Source of the DNA: an archaeon
GTDB lineage: Archaea; Thermoproteota; Nitrososphaeria; Nitrososphaerales; UBA183
Direction: 5' to 3'
NCBI GenBank assembly: GCA_021807225.1
Contig: JAKAPI010000005.1
Span: forward strand, 1-39,110
Length of the DNA: 39,110 nt
Part shown: positions 32,674 through 39,110 of the stretch, in pieces
Numbering within the stretch: position 1 is the first letter of the stretch
Layout: each line of letters opens with the position of its first letter
Notes under the pieces: model-generated
What the model was told of the DNA's origin: nothing
What the model saw: the letters and a program-made list of their open reading frames with translations, nothing else
The model's database searches: none
Program-made: the position numbers and the translations under genes

Positions 32674-33969
32674 ATGGCCAAGCGGAGCGGGGACAGGTGG
32701 CTCTACTCCACGTTCCCGATATCGGTCGCGACGGGGCCCCTCGGCACCATGGTGCAGCTCTTCCTGATACAGCTCAACGGCCAGGCCCTGGGCACCATAT
32801 ACGGCGGGTTGGCGGCGGCCATCTACAATGGGATCAGCATCCCGGCCGCGCTCTTCTGGGGGGTGACCATAGACAGGCTGCACAAGAGGAAGGGGCTCAT
32901 CACTCTGAGCTACGCCCTCATCGCGGTTGCCCTTGTTTCCTTCTACTTCGACAGGTCCACCCAGGGGACCATCGCCAGGTACTCGGTCATCTCCTTCGTC
33001 TCGCTCGCATCCGCGAGCCCGCTCAACCTCCTGATAATGGAGACCGAGCAGAAGAGCAGGTGGGCCGGAGCCTTCGCCAAGCTTTCGCTGGTTTCCAGCC
33101 TCGGGAACGTGGTCGGGCTCGTGCTCAGCACCTTCTGGACCGACCTGCTCCCCACGAACCTCGTCCTGCTCTTCGTGCCCATGGGGGCGCTGTCGGTGAC
33201 CTCATCCGCTCTCTCTGTCGTCATGATAAGGGAGCCGGAGTTCGTGCTGGAACGGGAGACTGTGGTGCGCAGGCGGCCCAGCTTCTTCGCCAGGCTCCTC
33301 GCCAACCCGGTCTTCTTCGTCACCATCCCTTCGCTTACGGACTTCCGCCGGGCCTTCAGGGGGATCCGCTCGAGCCTCACGCGGAGCGTCCCGCTCTTCT
33401 ATATCTCGTCGATACTGTTCTACCTCTCCAGCGGCCTCTTCAACACGTCCTTCGTGCCTGTGATGCACTACTTCTCCATCCCCGACCAGGAGGTCTTCGG
33501 AGTGGTCCTCGTCAGCTCCGTCGTGCAGACCGTCGCCTTCCAAGTCGCCGGGAGGCTGGTCGGCGACAAGAACCTGGTCAGGACCTCCATCCAGGGGCTC
33601 CTCCTGAGGGGCTGGTCGTACTTCGGCATCGGCGTCTCGGCGCTCCTCTTCACGGGGCCTCTGTTCCTCGGCCCCGCCCTGCTGCTATATCCGCTGTCGT
33701 CCGGGCTGGCCTACGCGATCTACTACACCTCAGCGAACACGATGATGTTCACCACTGTCCAGGGCAAGTCCGCGGGGGCAGCCCTCGGCGTCTTTTCGGC
33801 GGTGGCGGGCATCGCAGCCATGTCGGGGTCCTTCGCCTCCGGTTTCATTTCGGTCTATGATGGATACTACGTGACATTCATCATCTCGGGGGTCCTCCTG
33901 TTCGTTTCCGCTGTCATCGTGGGCAGGCTGTCAAAGCCGCTGAGCCCCGACGAGGGAGCCCTCCAGTAG
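32674..33969 (+). CDS. Major facilitator superfamily transporter
   Basis: The 431-residue protein has about 12 membrane segments, with the motif A-like loop GVTIDRLHKRKG between the second and third helices and a long basic central loop (about 190-235). The substrate cannot be read from the sequence. I start at the ATG at 32674 (MAKRSGDRW), about 36 nt after the TATA element and after a GGAAG; an upstream in-frame TTG would begin before the promoter. Confidence 0.85.
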   Translation: MAKRSGDRWLYSTFPISVATGPLGTMVQLFLIQLNGQALGTIYGGLAAAIYNGISIPAALFWGVTIDRLHKRKGLITLSYALIAVALVSFYFDRSTQGTIARYSVISFVSLASASPLNLLIMETEQKSRWAGAFAKLSLVSSLGNVVGLVLSTFWTDLLPTNLVLLFVPMGALSVTSSALSVVMIREPEFVLERETVVRRRPSFFARLLANPVFFVTIPSLTDFRRAFRGIRSSLTRSVPLFYISSILFYLSSGLFNTSFVPVMHYFSIPDQEVFGVVLVSSVVQTVAFQVAGRLVGDKNLVRTSIQGLLLRGWSYFGIGVSALLFTGPLFLGPALLLYPLSSGLAYAIYYTSANTMMFTTVQGKSAGAALGVFSAVAGIAAMSGSFASGFISVYDGYYVTFIISGVLLFVSAVIVGRLSKPLSPDEGALQ

Positions 33970-33987
33970 TATCGTCGCGATTTCAGG

Positions 33988-34812
33988 CTAGGGTGGCATC
34001 GCCCTGACTTCACGCCAGGTGCTGACCATTACCGGCACTATCACAAGCGCCATGAACAGCAGCACGATCAGGTTGCCGAAGTCGAAGGGGAGCACCTGGG
34101 CGAGCCCAAAATAGAACAGCGCGCCCGCCACCATGAACACCAGGCCCCCGTAGAGGAGGCTCCTGGCGCCGACCAGGGAGCCAAACATCTCGATCCTCTT
34201 GGCTCCCCACCTCTTCGCCAGCTGCAGGCTCCCGCCGAAGACGAGCCCGATGAAGACCAAGACGGAGAGCGTCCCGAACCCGAAGGCCGCCCCCGGCAGG
34301 AACCCGAGGAGGTAGGAAGGCATCGAGGGGACCGCGACGAGGTACACGAAGGTGGTGAACAGGCCGAGGTCGACCCCGAACCCCGCGATGAAACCGTGGA
34401 TGAGGGCCCAGTGGAGCGGCACCCGCCCGGACCTTTCGACCTCGTCTTCGTGCTTCTCGAGGTCGTACCTCGATGCCCACATCAGGGGGTGCCAGTGGGG
34501 GAGCCTCTTGGACAGGATAAGGTACCCGGCGACCGCCATGGCGAGCCCGACCGCAAAGTACACAGGCCCATCGAGCTGCGCGCTGAGCGCCAGGTACGGG
34601 AAGAGCGCAAGGGCGACGAGCTGCGCCATTATCGCCCGCTGCGCCGTGAACGCGAGCGCGAAGAAGACTCCCGTAAGGACGCCCCCGCGACCGCTGGCCG
34701 CCCCCACCGAGTAGCTGAACGTGATTGGCCAGGTGTGCTCGTCCGGCAGTACCCCGTGCAGCATCCCCAGAGAGAAGCATCCCGCAAGGAGCAGAACCCA
34801 GTCTTGGGCCAT
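33988..34812 (-). CDS. Putative nickel/cobalt transporter (NicO/UreH-like)
   Basis: The 274-residue protein has about seven hydrophobic segments. The first membrane helix carries H19-x4-D24-E-H26 (LHGVLPDEHTWPI), a variant of the HX4DH metal motif of nickel-cobalt transporters, and a second HGFIAGFGVD occurs later. It could move Ni2+ or Co2+ across the cytoplasmic membrane. A NikR-like regulator is divergently encoded 94 nt away, which supports a nickel role. The ATG at 34812 follows closely after a strong inverted repeat at 34816-34836. Confidence 0.75.
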   Translation of the reverse strand: MAQDWVLLLAGCFSLGMLHGVLPDEHTWPITFSYSVGAASGRGGVLTGVFFALAFTAQRAIMAQLVALALFPYLALSAQLDGPVYFAVGLAMAVAGYLILSKRLPHWHPLMWASRYDLEKHEDEVERSGRVPLHWALIHGFIAGFGVDLGLFTTFVYLVAVPSMPSYLLGFLPGAAFGFGTLSVLVFIGLVFGGSLQLAKRWGAKRIEMFGSLVGARSLLYGGLVFMVAGALFYFGLAQVLPFDFGNLIVLLFMALVIVPVMVSTWREVRAMPP

Positions 34813-34815
34813 GCA

Positions 34816-34836
34816 GCGGGCGCGGCAAGCGCCCGC
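34816..34836 (-). promoter_or_regulatory. GC-rich inverted repeat ahead of the putative Ni transporter gene
   Basis: GCGGGCGC (34816-34823) and GCGCCCGC (34829-34836) are perfect reverse complements separated by 5 nt. The repeat lies 3 nt upstream of the ATG at 34812. In RNA it would form an 8-bp hairpin next to the start codon; as DNA it could be a protein-binding palindrome. Confidence 0.5.
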
Positions 34837-34870
34837 TTATTAATCACCCTATTAACTGATAATAATATCT

Positions 34871-34909
34871 GCATAACTATATTTATGAGGTTCATAACCG
34901 CCTCTTATG
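34871..34909 (+). promoter_or_regulatory. Promoter and half-site array of the NikR-like gene
   Basis: A TATA-like CTATATTTA lies at 34877-34885, 22-30 nt upstream of the ATG at 34907. Superimposed are four alternating CATAA/TTATG half-sites at 34872, 34883, 34893 and 34905, spaced 11, 10 and 12 nt. The central pair is the palindrome TTATGA-N3-TCATAA. The half-sites resemble the GTATGA/TCATAC boxes of bacterial NikR, so repression by occupation of the TATA box is likely. Confidence 0.55.
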
Positions 34910-35290
34910 GCGATAATCAGCCTCTCGCTCCCAGATTCTATGGTGAAGTCCATGGATGAAATCCAGGACTCGGTCGGCTTCTCCGGAAGGTCCGAGCTCG
35001 TCCGCGCCGCGATCCGACTCCTCCTAGAAGACACCAGGGCGAAGGACGACCTCGCAGGGAATGGGAACGCCGTCATAGTGGTGGGCCACGCCAGCGCGGA
35101 CGAAGAGCCCGTGACCCGGCTCAAGCACAAGTACGAAGACATCGTGCGGACCCACGTCCACGTCAAGGTCTCTCACGAAGACTGCGTCGAGGTCTTCGTG
35201 CTGACCGGAGAAGGCGAGGAGATCGCTTCCATGACGAAGGAGCTGGAAAAAGAGAGGAAGATCAGGAGCGTCAAGCTCATACAGGTCTAG
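34907..35290 (+). CDS. nikR: NikR-like ribbon-helix-helix metal-responsive regulator
   Basis: The 127-residue protein has an N-terminal ribbon-helix-helix DNA-binding domain (1-45, ISLSLPDSMVKSMDEI...GRSELVRAAIRLLL) and a C-terminal ACT-like metal-binding domain. Aligned with E. coli NikR, H74 matches H76, H85 matches H87 and C93 matches C95, but the ligand H89 is replaced by K87; H83 is an extra nearby histidine. The nickel site may therefore be altered. It is divergent from the putative Ni/Co transporter, which is its probable target. The transcript is probably leaderless. Confidence 0.88.
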   Translation: MAIISLSLPDSMVKSMDEIQDSVGFSGRSELVRAAIRLLLEDTRAKDDLAGNGNAVIVVGHASADEEPVTRLKHKYEDIVRTHVHVKVSHEDCVEVFVLTGEGEEIASMTKELEKERKIRSVKLIQV

Positions 35291-35293
35291 AAG

Positions 35294-35427
35294 TGGACCG
35301 GGGGGGACATCCGCCCGTCGCCTTCCAGGCGGCGGGATTCGAACCCCCGACCTCTCCCAGTCTGGATTTCTTTGCCAAGGGAATGGACGGTCCTTACCTG
35401 TATCCTACCAGACTAGACGACCGGCCC
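35294..35427 (-). tRNA. tRNA-Ala(GGC) with three introns
   Basis: On the minus strand the acceptor GGGCCGG (35427-35421) pairs with CCGGTCC (35301-35295), giving the G3-T70 wobble that marks alanine tRNA, and A73 at 35294. Three introns must be removed. 35399-35383 (17 nt, position 27/28) has helix GGAT with GTCC. 35372-35360 (13 nt, canonical 37/38) has helix TTGG with CCAG. 35337-35308 (30 nt, position 59/60) has helix TTCG with CGGA. The product is 74 nt, with anticodon stem CTCCC/GGGAG, loop TTGGCAT, anticodon GGC, and T stem GGGGG/CCCCC. A TATA box (CTTTTATCC, 35460-35452) lies about 30 nt upstream. Confidence 0.93.
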
Positions 35428-35535
35428 ACTAGCCCGTGGCCCCCTCTGTGGGGATAAAAGACTTCAATCCCGAATGCCCCCCAGGCCGCAGGCTCACGGC
35501 GGCACGGCCGCGCGAGTAATATCCCGCGCCGGGGC

Positions 35536-36933
35536 ATGTCTGCGGGGCGAAGGGTTCTGAAAGACTTGGAGCTGTGCATAAACACGCAAACGCCTCTTGT
35601 CCAGTTCATCCGGGACGTCCCGGCGGGGCGGATGCGGCGGAAGGAGGTGAGGCTCTCGTCCCTGAAGGAGGATCTCGACTATCGGTTCTCGCCAGGCGGG
35701 GTCACGAGGATGGTCCTGCCTCTCCTGAAACACATGCATCGGAGCGGTCTGACGAAGGAGGCTCACTGGGTCTCCCTGAACCCCACCGGCCCCTCGACGT
35801 TCAGTCTTGACGGGACCGTCCTCCACTCGATAAGGCTGGAGAAGTCGAGGCTGAAGGGGTACGGGATGGTGAAGGAGACCATCCTCGGCAGAGCCCACGG
35901 CATCGCCGAAGGGGGGGCCGCTGCGCGAGAGATGTTCTGGAGCGAAGAGTTCGCCGAGTATGCGCACTACAACAGGCTGACCGCCGAGCTGATCCGGCGG
36001 CTCGACTCGATGCACGATTTCGACCTCTTCTACATACACGACTTCCAGCAGCTCCCTATCGGCCACATGATACGCACGCTGAAACCGAAGATCTTCAGGT
36101 GGCACATCCCGTTCGAAGACTCGGTGATCCCTGACTTCTGGGCCGAGCCCCTGTCGACCTATCTCAACAGCTACGACCTGGTGGTGGCCAGCGCGGGGAC
36201 GTACCTCGACTCGATCAAGAAGTTCGGATACCGCGGGAAGACGCGCAAGGTCTACCCTTACGTAGACCCGGCAGAGTATTCGCATCCGGCCCCAGCGGAG
36301 GTCGCCGATGTGAGCAGGTCCCTGGGGATCAGGAGGCGAGACGAGGTCGTCCTGGTGGTGGCCAGGATGGACCCCCTGAAGGGCCAAGACCGGGCGATAC
36401 GTGCGCTCGCCGCGGCATCCAAGGAGATGCCCCGACTCAAGCTCGTCCTGGTGGGCAACGGGAGCTTCTCTGGGTCGGGACTGGGGCTGGGGCTCTCGAA
36501 GTCAGAGGTCTGGCGCGGCGCGCTCGTCAAGCTCGCCAAGGAGCTCGGGGTGGCCGACCGGGTGGTCTTCACCGGACACGTCCGTCAGCGGCAGCTGGAC
36601 GCCCTGTACGAACGGAGCGCTCTCACACTCCTCCCCTCGATCAGAGAGGGGTTCGGGCTCGTCGTGGTCGAGAGCTGGCTCCACCGCAGGGCGCCCTTGG
36701 TGACCTCCAGGGCTGGGATAGCCGAGCTTGTCAAGGAGGGGGAAAACGGCACACTGATAGACCCCGACAACGTGGCTGGAATTTCGGAGAAGATGCTAGA
36801 GGTGCTGGGGGACTCGGAGAAGAGGGAGGATATGGCGAGGGGAGGGGTCCGGACGGCCAAGCTCTGCTCGGTGGACGTCGGGGTCAGAGACGAGTCAAAG
36901 ATGATCGCAGACCTTGTAGGAGGAGGATCCTGA
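35536..36933 (+). CDS. GT4 glycosyltransferase, trehalose-synthase (TreT)-like
   Basis: The 465-residue protein has a two-Rossmann GT-B fold of family GT4. The N-terminal half has YIHDFQQLPIG and FRWHIPFEDSVIPDFW, close to trehalose glycosyltransferring synthases. The C-terminal half has ARMDPLKGQDRAI, an EGFGLVVVESW nucleotide-sugar motif and a normal donor site. It likely makes trehalose or a related glucoside. The stop overlaps the MscS gene (TGATG). A related glycosyltransferase-channel pair is known in the trehalose operon of Thermoproteus. The ATG at 35536 is only 13-20 nt after the TATA-like TAATATCC, so the start is somewhat uncertain. Confidence 0.82.
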   Translation: MSAGRRVLKDLELCINTQTPLVQFIRDVPAGRMRRKEVRLSSLKEDLDYRFSPGGVTRMVLPLLKHMHRSGLTKEAHWVSLNPTGPSTFSLDGTVLHSIRLEKSRLKGYGMVKETILGRAHGIAEGGAAAREMFWSEEFAEYAHYNRLTAELIRRLDSMHDFDLFYIHDFQQLPIGHMIRTLKPKIFRWHIPFEDSVIPDFWAEPLSTYLNSYDLVVASAGTYLDSIKKFGYRGKTRKVYPYVDPAEYSHPAPAEVADVSRSLGIRRRDEVVLVVARMDPLKGQDRAIRALAAASKEMPRLKLVLVGNGSFSGSGLGLGLSKSEVWRGALVKLAKELGVADRVVFTGHVRQRQLDALYERSALTLLPSIREGFGLVVVESWLHRRAPLVTSRAGIAELVKEGENGTLIDPDNVAGISEKMLEVLGDSEKREDMARGGVRTAKLCSVDVGVRDESKMIADLVGGGS

Positions 36934-37682
36934 TGGTGGCCATCGCCTCAATCCTCACCTCGCTGGTATACTTCGGGGTCGTACTCGCAGTCACCTGGGT
37001 CGCAGCGCACGTTGGGAGCTCCCTTATGGGCCGTCAGATGAGCCGAAGCACGCCGGCAGTCGCGGTCCTGGCGAGGCGAGCCGTCTGGCTCCTGGTCTGG
37101 TCCGTCGGGGTGATCTTCGGGCTCCAAGTCCTCGGCTTGGACGCGATAGTGCTCCTGGTCTTCGTGGCCATCTTTGGCGCGGGGGTAATCGTCAGCCTCC
37201 GCAACCCCATCGAGAACATGGGGTCGCGATACTTCACAGACGTATACATCCCGTTCAGGGTGGGCGACTCGATTTCGGTCAAGGGCTTCAGCGGCAAGGT
37301 CATAGAAATGAACACGATCAGCACGGTGGTCCTCGACGACCAGAACCACCTGGTGTCCATCCCGAACACCACGTTCATGCACGAGATCGCGGTCAACGTG
37401 ACCCCGCGGGCGTGGAAGGAGCTGGTGGTCCCCGTAGTGGTCGGCAACGACATCGACCTTGCCGAGTTCGAGAGCGAAGTCATGAAGAGCCTTGGAAAGC
37501 TGCAGGCCCACTTCGACAAGCGGTTCCCGCCGGTTTTCACCCTGAAGTCGAAGGGAGCCCAGTCAACTGAGCTCACGCTCCTGCTATACATCCAGAGCCC
37601 CGAGGAGAGGGACGTCATGCTGGCGGAGGTCAACAAGAGGATCACCGCCACCATAGACTCTATCCGCAAGACGAAGAAGTGA
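36933..37682 (+). CDS. MscS-family mechanosensitive channel
   Basis: The 249-residue protein has three N-terminal membrane helices. The third carries the pore-lining pattern (VAIFGAGVIVSLRNPIENMGSR), followed by the MscS beta domain (PFRVGDSISVKGFSGKVIEM, LVSIPNTTFM) and an alpha/beta C-terminal domain. It would open on membrane tension and release solutes during hypo-osmotic shock. Its ATG overlaps the glycosyltransferase stop (TGATG). Coupling to a trehalose-making enzyme gives a simple osmotic unit: one product makes the solute, the other vents it. Confidence 0.93.
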   Translation: MVAIASILTSLVYFGVVLAVTWVAAHVGSSLMGRQMSRSTPAVAVLARRAVWLLVWSVGVIFGLQVLGLDAIVLLVFVAIFGAGVIVSLRNPIENMGSRYFTDVYIPFRVGDSISVKGFSGKVIEMNTISTVVLDDQNHLVSIPNTTFMHEIAVNVTPRAWKELVVPVVVGNDIDLAEFESEVMKSLGKLQAHFDKRFPPVFTLKSKGAQSTELTLLLYIQSPEERDVMLAEVNKRITATIDSIRKTKK

Positions 37683-37754
37683 CGTTGGACCCGGCCTCCT
37701 TCGGCGTCCCCCCCATCAACGCTTAATTCTCCAGCGCAGTCACCTGGCAACTGG

Positions 37755-38084
37755 TTGTCCATCTCCATCGCCGACTTCGCAAAGGTAGAGATGAAGGTCG
37801 GGAAGATAGTCTCCGTCGAGGAGATCCCCCAAGCTAGGAAACCGATGTGGAAGCTGAGGGTCGACTTCGGCGAAGGGGTCAGCAAGCAGTGCGTCGCGGG
37901 CATCAAGGACCGATACTCCAAGGAGGAGCTCATGGACAAGGTCGTCGTCGCCGTCGTCAACCTCGAACCCAAGTCGGTCGCGGGGGTCGCATCCGAGTGC
38001 ATGCTCCTTGCCGCCTTCAACGAAAGTGAACTCTCGCTCCTCGCCCCCGAGCGGAAGGTGTCCGTCGGGACGAAGGTCGGCTGA
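37755..38084 (+). CDS. tRNA-binding (EMAP/CsaA-like) domain protein
   Basis: The 109-residue protein is a stand-alone OB-fold tRNA-binding domain, with FAKVEMKVGKIVSVEEIPQA at the start, KLRVDFGEGVSKQCVAGI and SECMLLAAFN. This is as in CsaA and the C-terminal domain of methionyl-tRNA synthetase. It may act in trans with an aminoacyl-tRNA synthetase or as a CsaA-type chaperone; sequence alone does not separate these. The start is TTG at 37755, 28-33 nt downstream of a TATA-like GCTTAATTC (37721-37729). Confidence 0.88.
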   Translation: MSISIADFAKVEMKVGKIVSVEEIPQARKPMWKLRVDFGEGVSKQCVAGIKDRYSKEELMDKVVVAVVNLEPKSVAGVASECMLLAAFNESELSLLAPERKVSVGTKVG

Positions 38085-38101
38085 AGAGCGCAGGCCGCAA
38101 C

Positions 38102-38109
38102 TTTTTAAC
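38102..38109 (+). promoter_or_regulatory. TATA box of tRNA-Gly
   Basis: TTTTTAAC lies 27-34 nt upstream of the mature tRNA 5' end at 38136, just after the stop of the tRNA-binding-domain gene. Confidence 0.55.
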
Positions 38110-38135
38110 CTCCACAATCGCGCGACTTGAAACGA

Positions 38136-38233
38136 GCGGTGGTCGTCTAGCCTGGTCCAGGACAGTAGCCTGCCACGCTACTAACTCGGGAAGTCATGAA
38201 AATGACTCGAGAATTCAAATCCCGGCCACCGCA
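38136..38233 (+). tRNA. tRNA-Gly(GCC) with one T-arm intron
   Basis: The acceptor GCGGTGG (38136-38142) pairs with CCACCGC (38226-38232), with A73 at 38233. The anticodon stem GTAGC/GCTAC closes CTGCCAC, anticodon GCC. A 23-nt intron, 38191-38213, lies between positions 53 and 54. CTCG of the 5' exon pairs with CGAG at the intron end, bulges are GG|A and AA|T, and an inner 6-bp helix AGTCAT/ATGACT is capped by GAAA. Removal restores T stem TCGGG/CCCGG and loop TTCAAAT in a 75-nt tRNA. The splice boundary is unique, as no shift is possible. Confidence 0.94.
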
Positions 38234-39110
38234 CTTTTGCTTTCAGGCATGATGCTCTTGCGGAGGGGCGGGTCTGGTATCCTCCAGAAGCGTTGTCCCA
38301 CGCTGGGTTTTGACCCAATGCCGTGACTTTGTACGACAAACGCGCGGAGGAAGGATAGTGCTATCATCTAGGAAAAGGCCAGAACATGTTCGCTGGAAAC
38401 AACGTCCCCAAGGACAGGATCACCGGGTGCTGCAGGGACCGGTTTGGGGTCAACGTGCTAGTCCGCCATGATCATACTCAGGGTTGCCGCTCGACCTATA
38501 CCTTGAGGGACGTGGGTGGAGGCGTCTCCGTCTTCATCTTCGGCATCATGTCTCATGAATGCGATAAGAGGTGCGGTTACCGAACTTCCTAGCCGGGACA
38601 CTGGACTCCAAGAGCCGACGCAGCTTTTCGTTGTTCACGCCGGTATAGTGGATTCTCCTCGCGTCGTCGATGACCTCACGGTGGCCGACAGGGTGGTGCT
38701 GGCGGTCGGCCTCCCCAATCTACCACACCTCACGACGGTCGAGAAGTTCGTCCTGGGGGGTGCCTGGGACCCTGCTGGAGAGGGTCATGGGTGGGTTCGT
38801 CCTCCTCACCCGACTCGGGTATCAGGTCTTATCCCCGACTCCTCGGGCTCCTCCCCCGGTCATGTCTGCCGCCACTATCTCCTTCGGATCAAGAGGGACA
38901 TCACGCCCGCGATGAAGAGGCAGGTCAGGCAGAAGGAGAGGAGTGAGAAGAGATGAAGACACCCACGAGACGCTTCGTCAAGCTGACCACAGGGACCGAA
39001 CTGAAGACCCAGTTCGTCACGTCGATGGTACGCTGCGCCCACGTAGTGAACCATCACCGATTCATTGGAATCTCTCACGTCGTCCCGATGCCCTCCATGA
39101 TGACCTAGAT
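38234..39110. other. Region without a convincing gene
   Basis: This 877-nt stretch has weaker G/C bias at third positions than the rest of the window, and no frame with recognisable protein features. A T-rich stretch just after tRNA-Gly (ACTTTTGCTTT) may end its transcript. Two tandem inverted repeats lie at 38289-38317. The open frames on the plus strand are 38386-38592 (68 aa), 38516-38956 (146 aa) and 38953-39108 (51 aa, ATGA overlap with the former). On the minus strand, 39078-38875 (67 aa) ends in one hydrophobic segment. None is recognised. It may hold decayed genes or a non-coding RNA. Confidence 0.4.
38289..38317. repeat. Two adjacent short inverted repeats
   Basis: AGCGT (38289-38293) pairs with ACGCT (38300-38304), and TGGGT (38304-38308) pairs with ACCCA (38313-38317). 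They could form consecutive hairpins in RNA downstream of tRNA-Gly. Function unknown. Confidence 0.4.

Noticed and set aside
38875..39078. 67-residue minus-strand frame with a hydrophobic C-terminal segment
   Set aside because: The hydrophobic stretch is the antisense of a Lys/Arg/Glu-rich plus-strand stretch, which gives Leu/Phe/Ser-rich antisense. No start signal or homologue is evident, so it is only mentioned under the gene-poor region.
1..39110. CRISPR array, insertion sequence or prophage
   Set aside because: I found no regularly spaced direct repeats, transposase, integrase or phage-type genes. The only repeats are short inverted repeats at promoters and after tRNA-Gly.

Overview
The window is about 39 kb of a GC-rich archaeal chromosome. 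The archaeal assignment rests on a bacterial-type DnaG next to Pelota, the L3-L4-L23-L2-S19 ribosomal cluster preceded by a SPOUT methyltransferase, an archaeal SRP RNA, TATA boxes 25-35 nt upstream of many genes, and archaeal-type BHB-spliced tRNAs. The strong tRNA fragmentation and the gene content suggest a TACK lineage, possibly near Nitrososphaeria/Thaumarchaeota, but I cannot place it more precisely. I see no phage, transposon, CRISPR array or plasmid backbone.

Layout. 1-1583: end of dnaG, pelota and a small membrane protein. 1662-3949: a site-2-protease-like membrane protein, divergent from a TtuA/Ncs6-type tRNA thiolase. 3960-5947: SRP RNA, tRNA-Ser(GCT), enolase and tRNA-Val(TAC). 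6006-8827: a phosphoribosyltransferase, an NRAMP metal transporter, a NUDIX hydrolase and a thioredoxin. 8830-19457: a block with the signature of genome maintenance. On the minus strand an operon encodes an Lhr helicase, an unknown protein and a metallophosphoesterase. Divergent from it is a tightly packed three-gene cassette that I read as a compact SMC-kleisin-kite complex with Smc5/6-like features. A second Lhr paralogue converges on that cassette. 19623-26524: a Cys-rich HTH regulator followed by lipA, a fused E1 alpha/beta gene, E2, E3 and lipB, which together would make a 2-oxoacid dehydrogenase complex and its lipoyl cofactor. 26563-28158: 1-pyrroline-5-carboxylate dehydrogenase. 28159-32583 (minus): SPOUT methyltransferase, L3, L4, L23, L2, S19 and a small membrane protein. 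32674-35290: an MFS transporter and a divergent nickel-transporter/NikR-like pair. 35294-38233: tRNA-Ala(GGC), a trehalose-synthase-like glycosyltransferase with an MscS channel, a tRNA-binding-domain protein and tRNA-Gly(GCC). 38234-39110 has no convincing gene.

Two results stand out. First, all four tRNA genes carry short introns, eight in total. Seven have a bulge-helix-bulge motif that can be drawn base by base, and Ser and Ala carry three each. Second, the 13.2-16.6 kb cassette combines a short SMC ATPase (Walker B LDEFD, signature SGGERS) with a kleisin-like and a MAGE/Nse3-like tandem winged-helix protein, placed between two Lhr helicases.

Initiation often uses TTG (about 13 of the genes listed), and many genes look leaderless or overlap by TGATG/ATGA, so several starts were chosen from TATA spacing and overlap.
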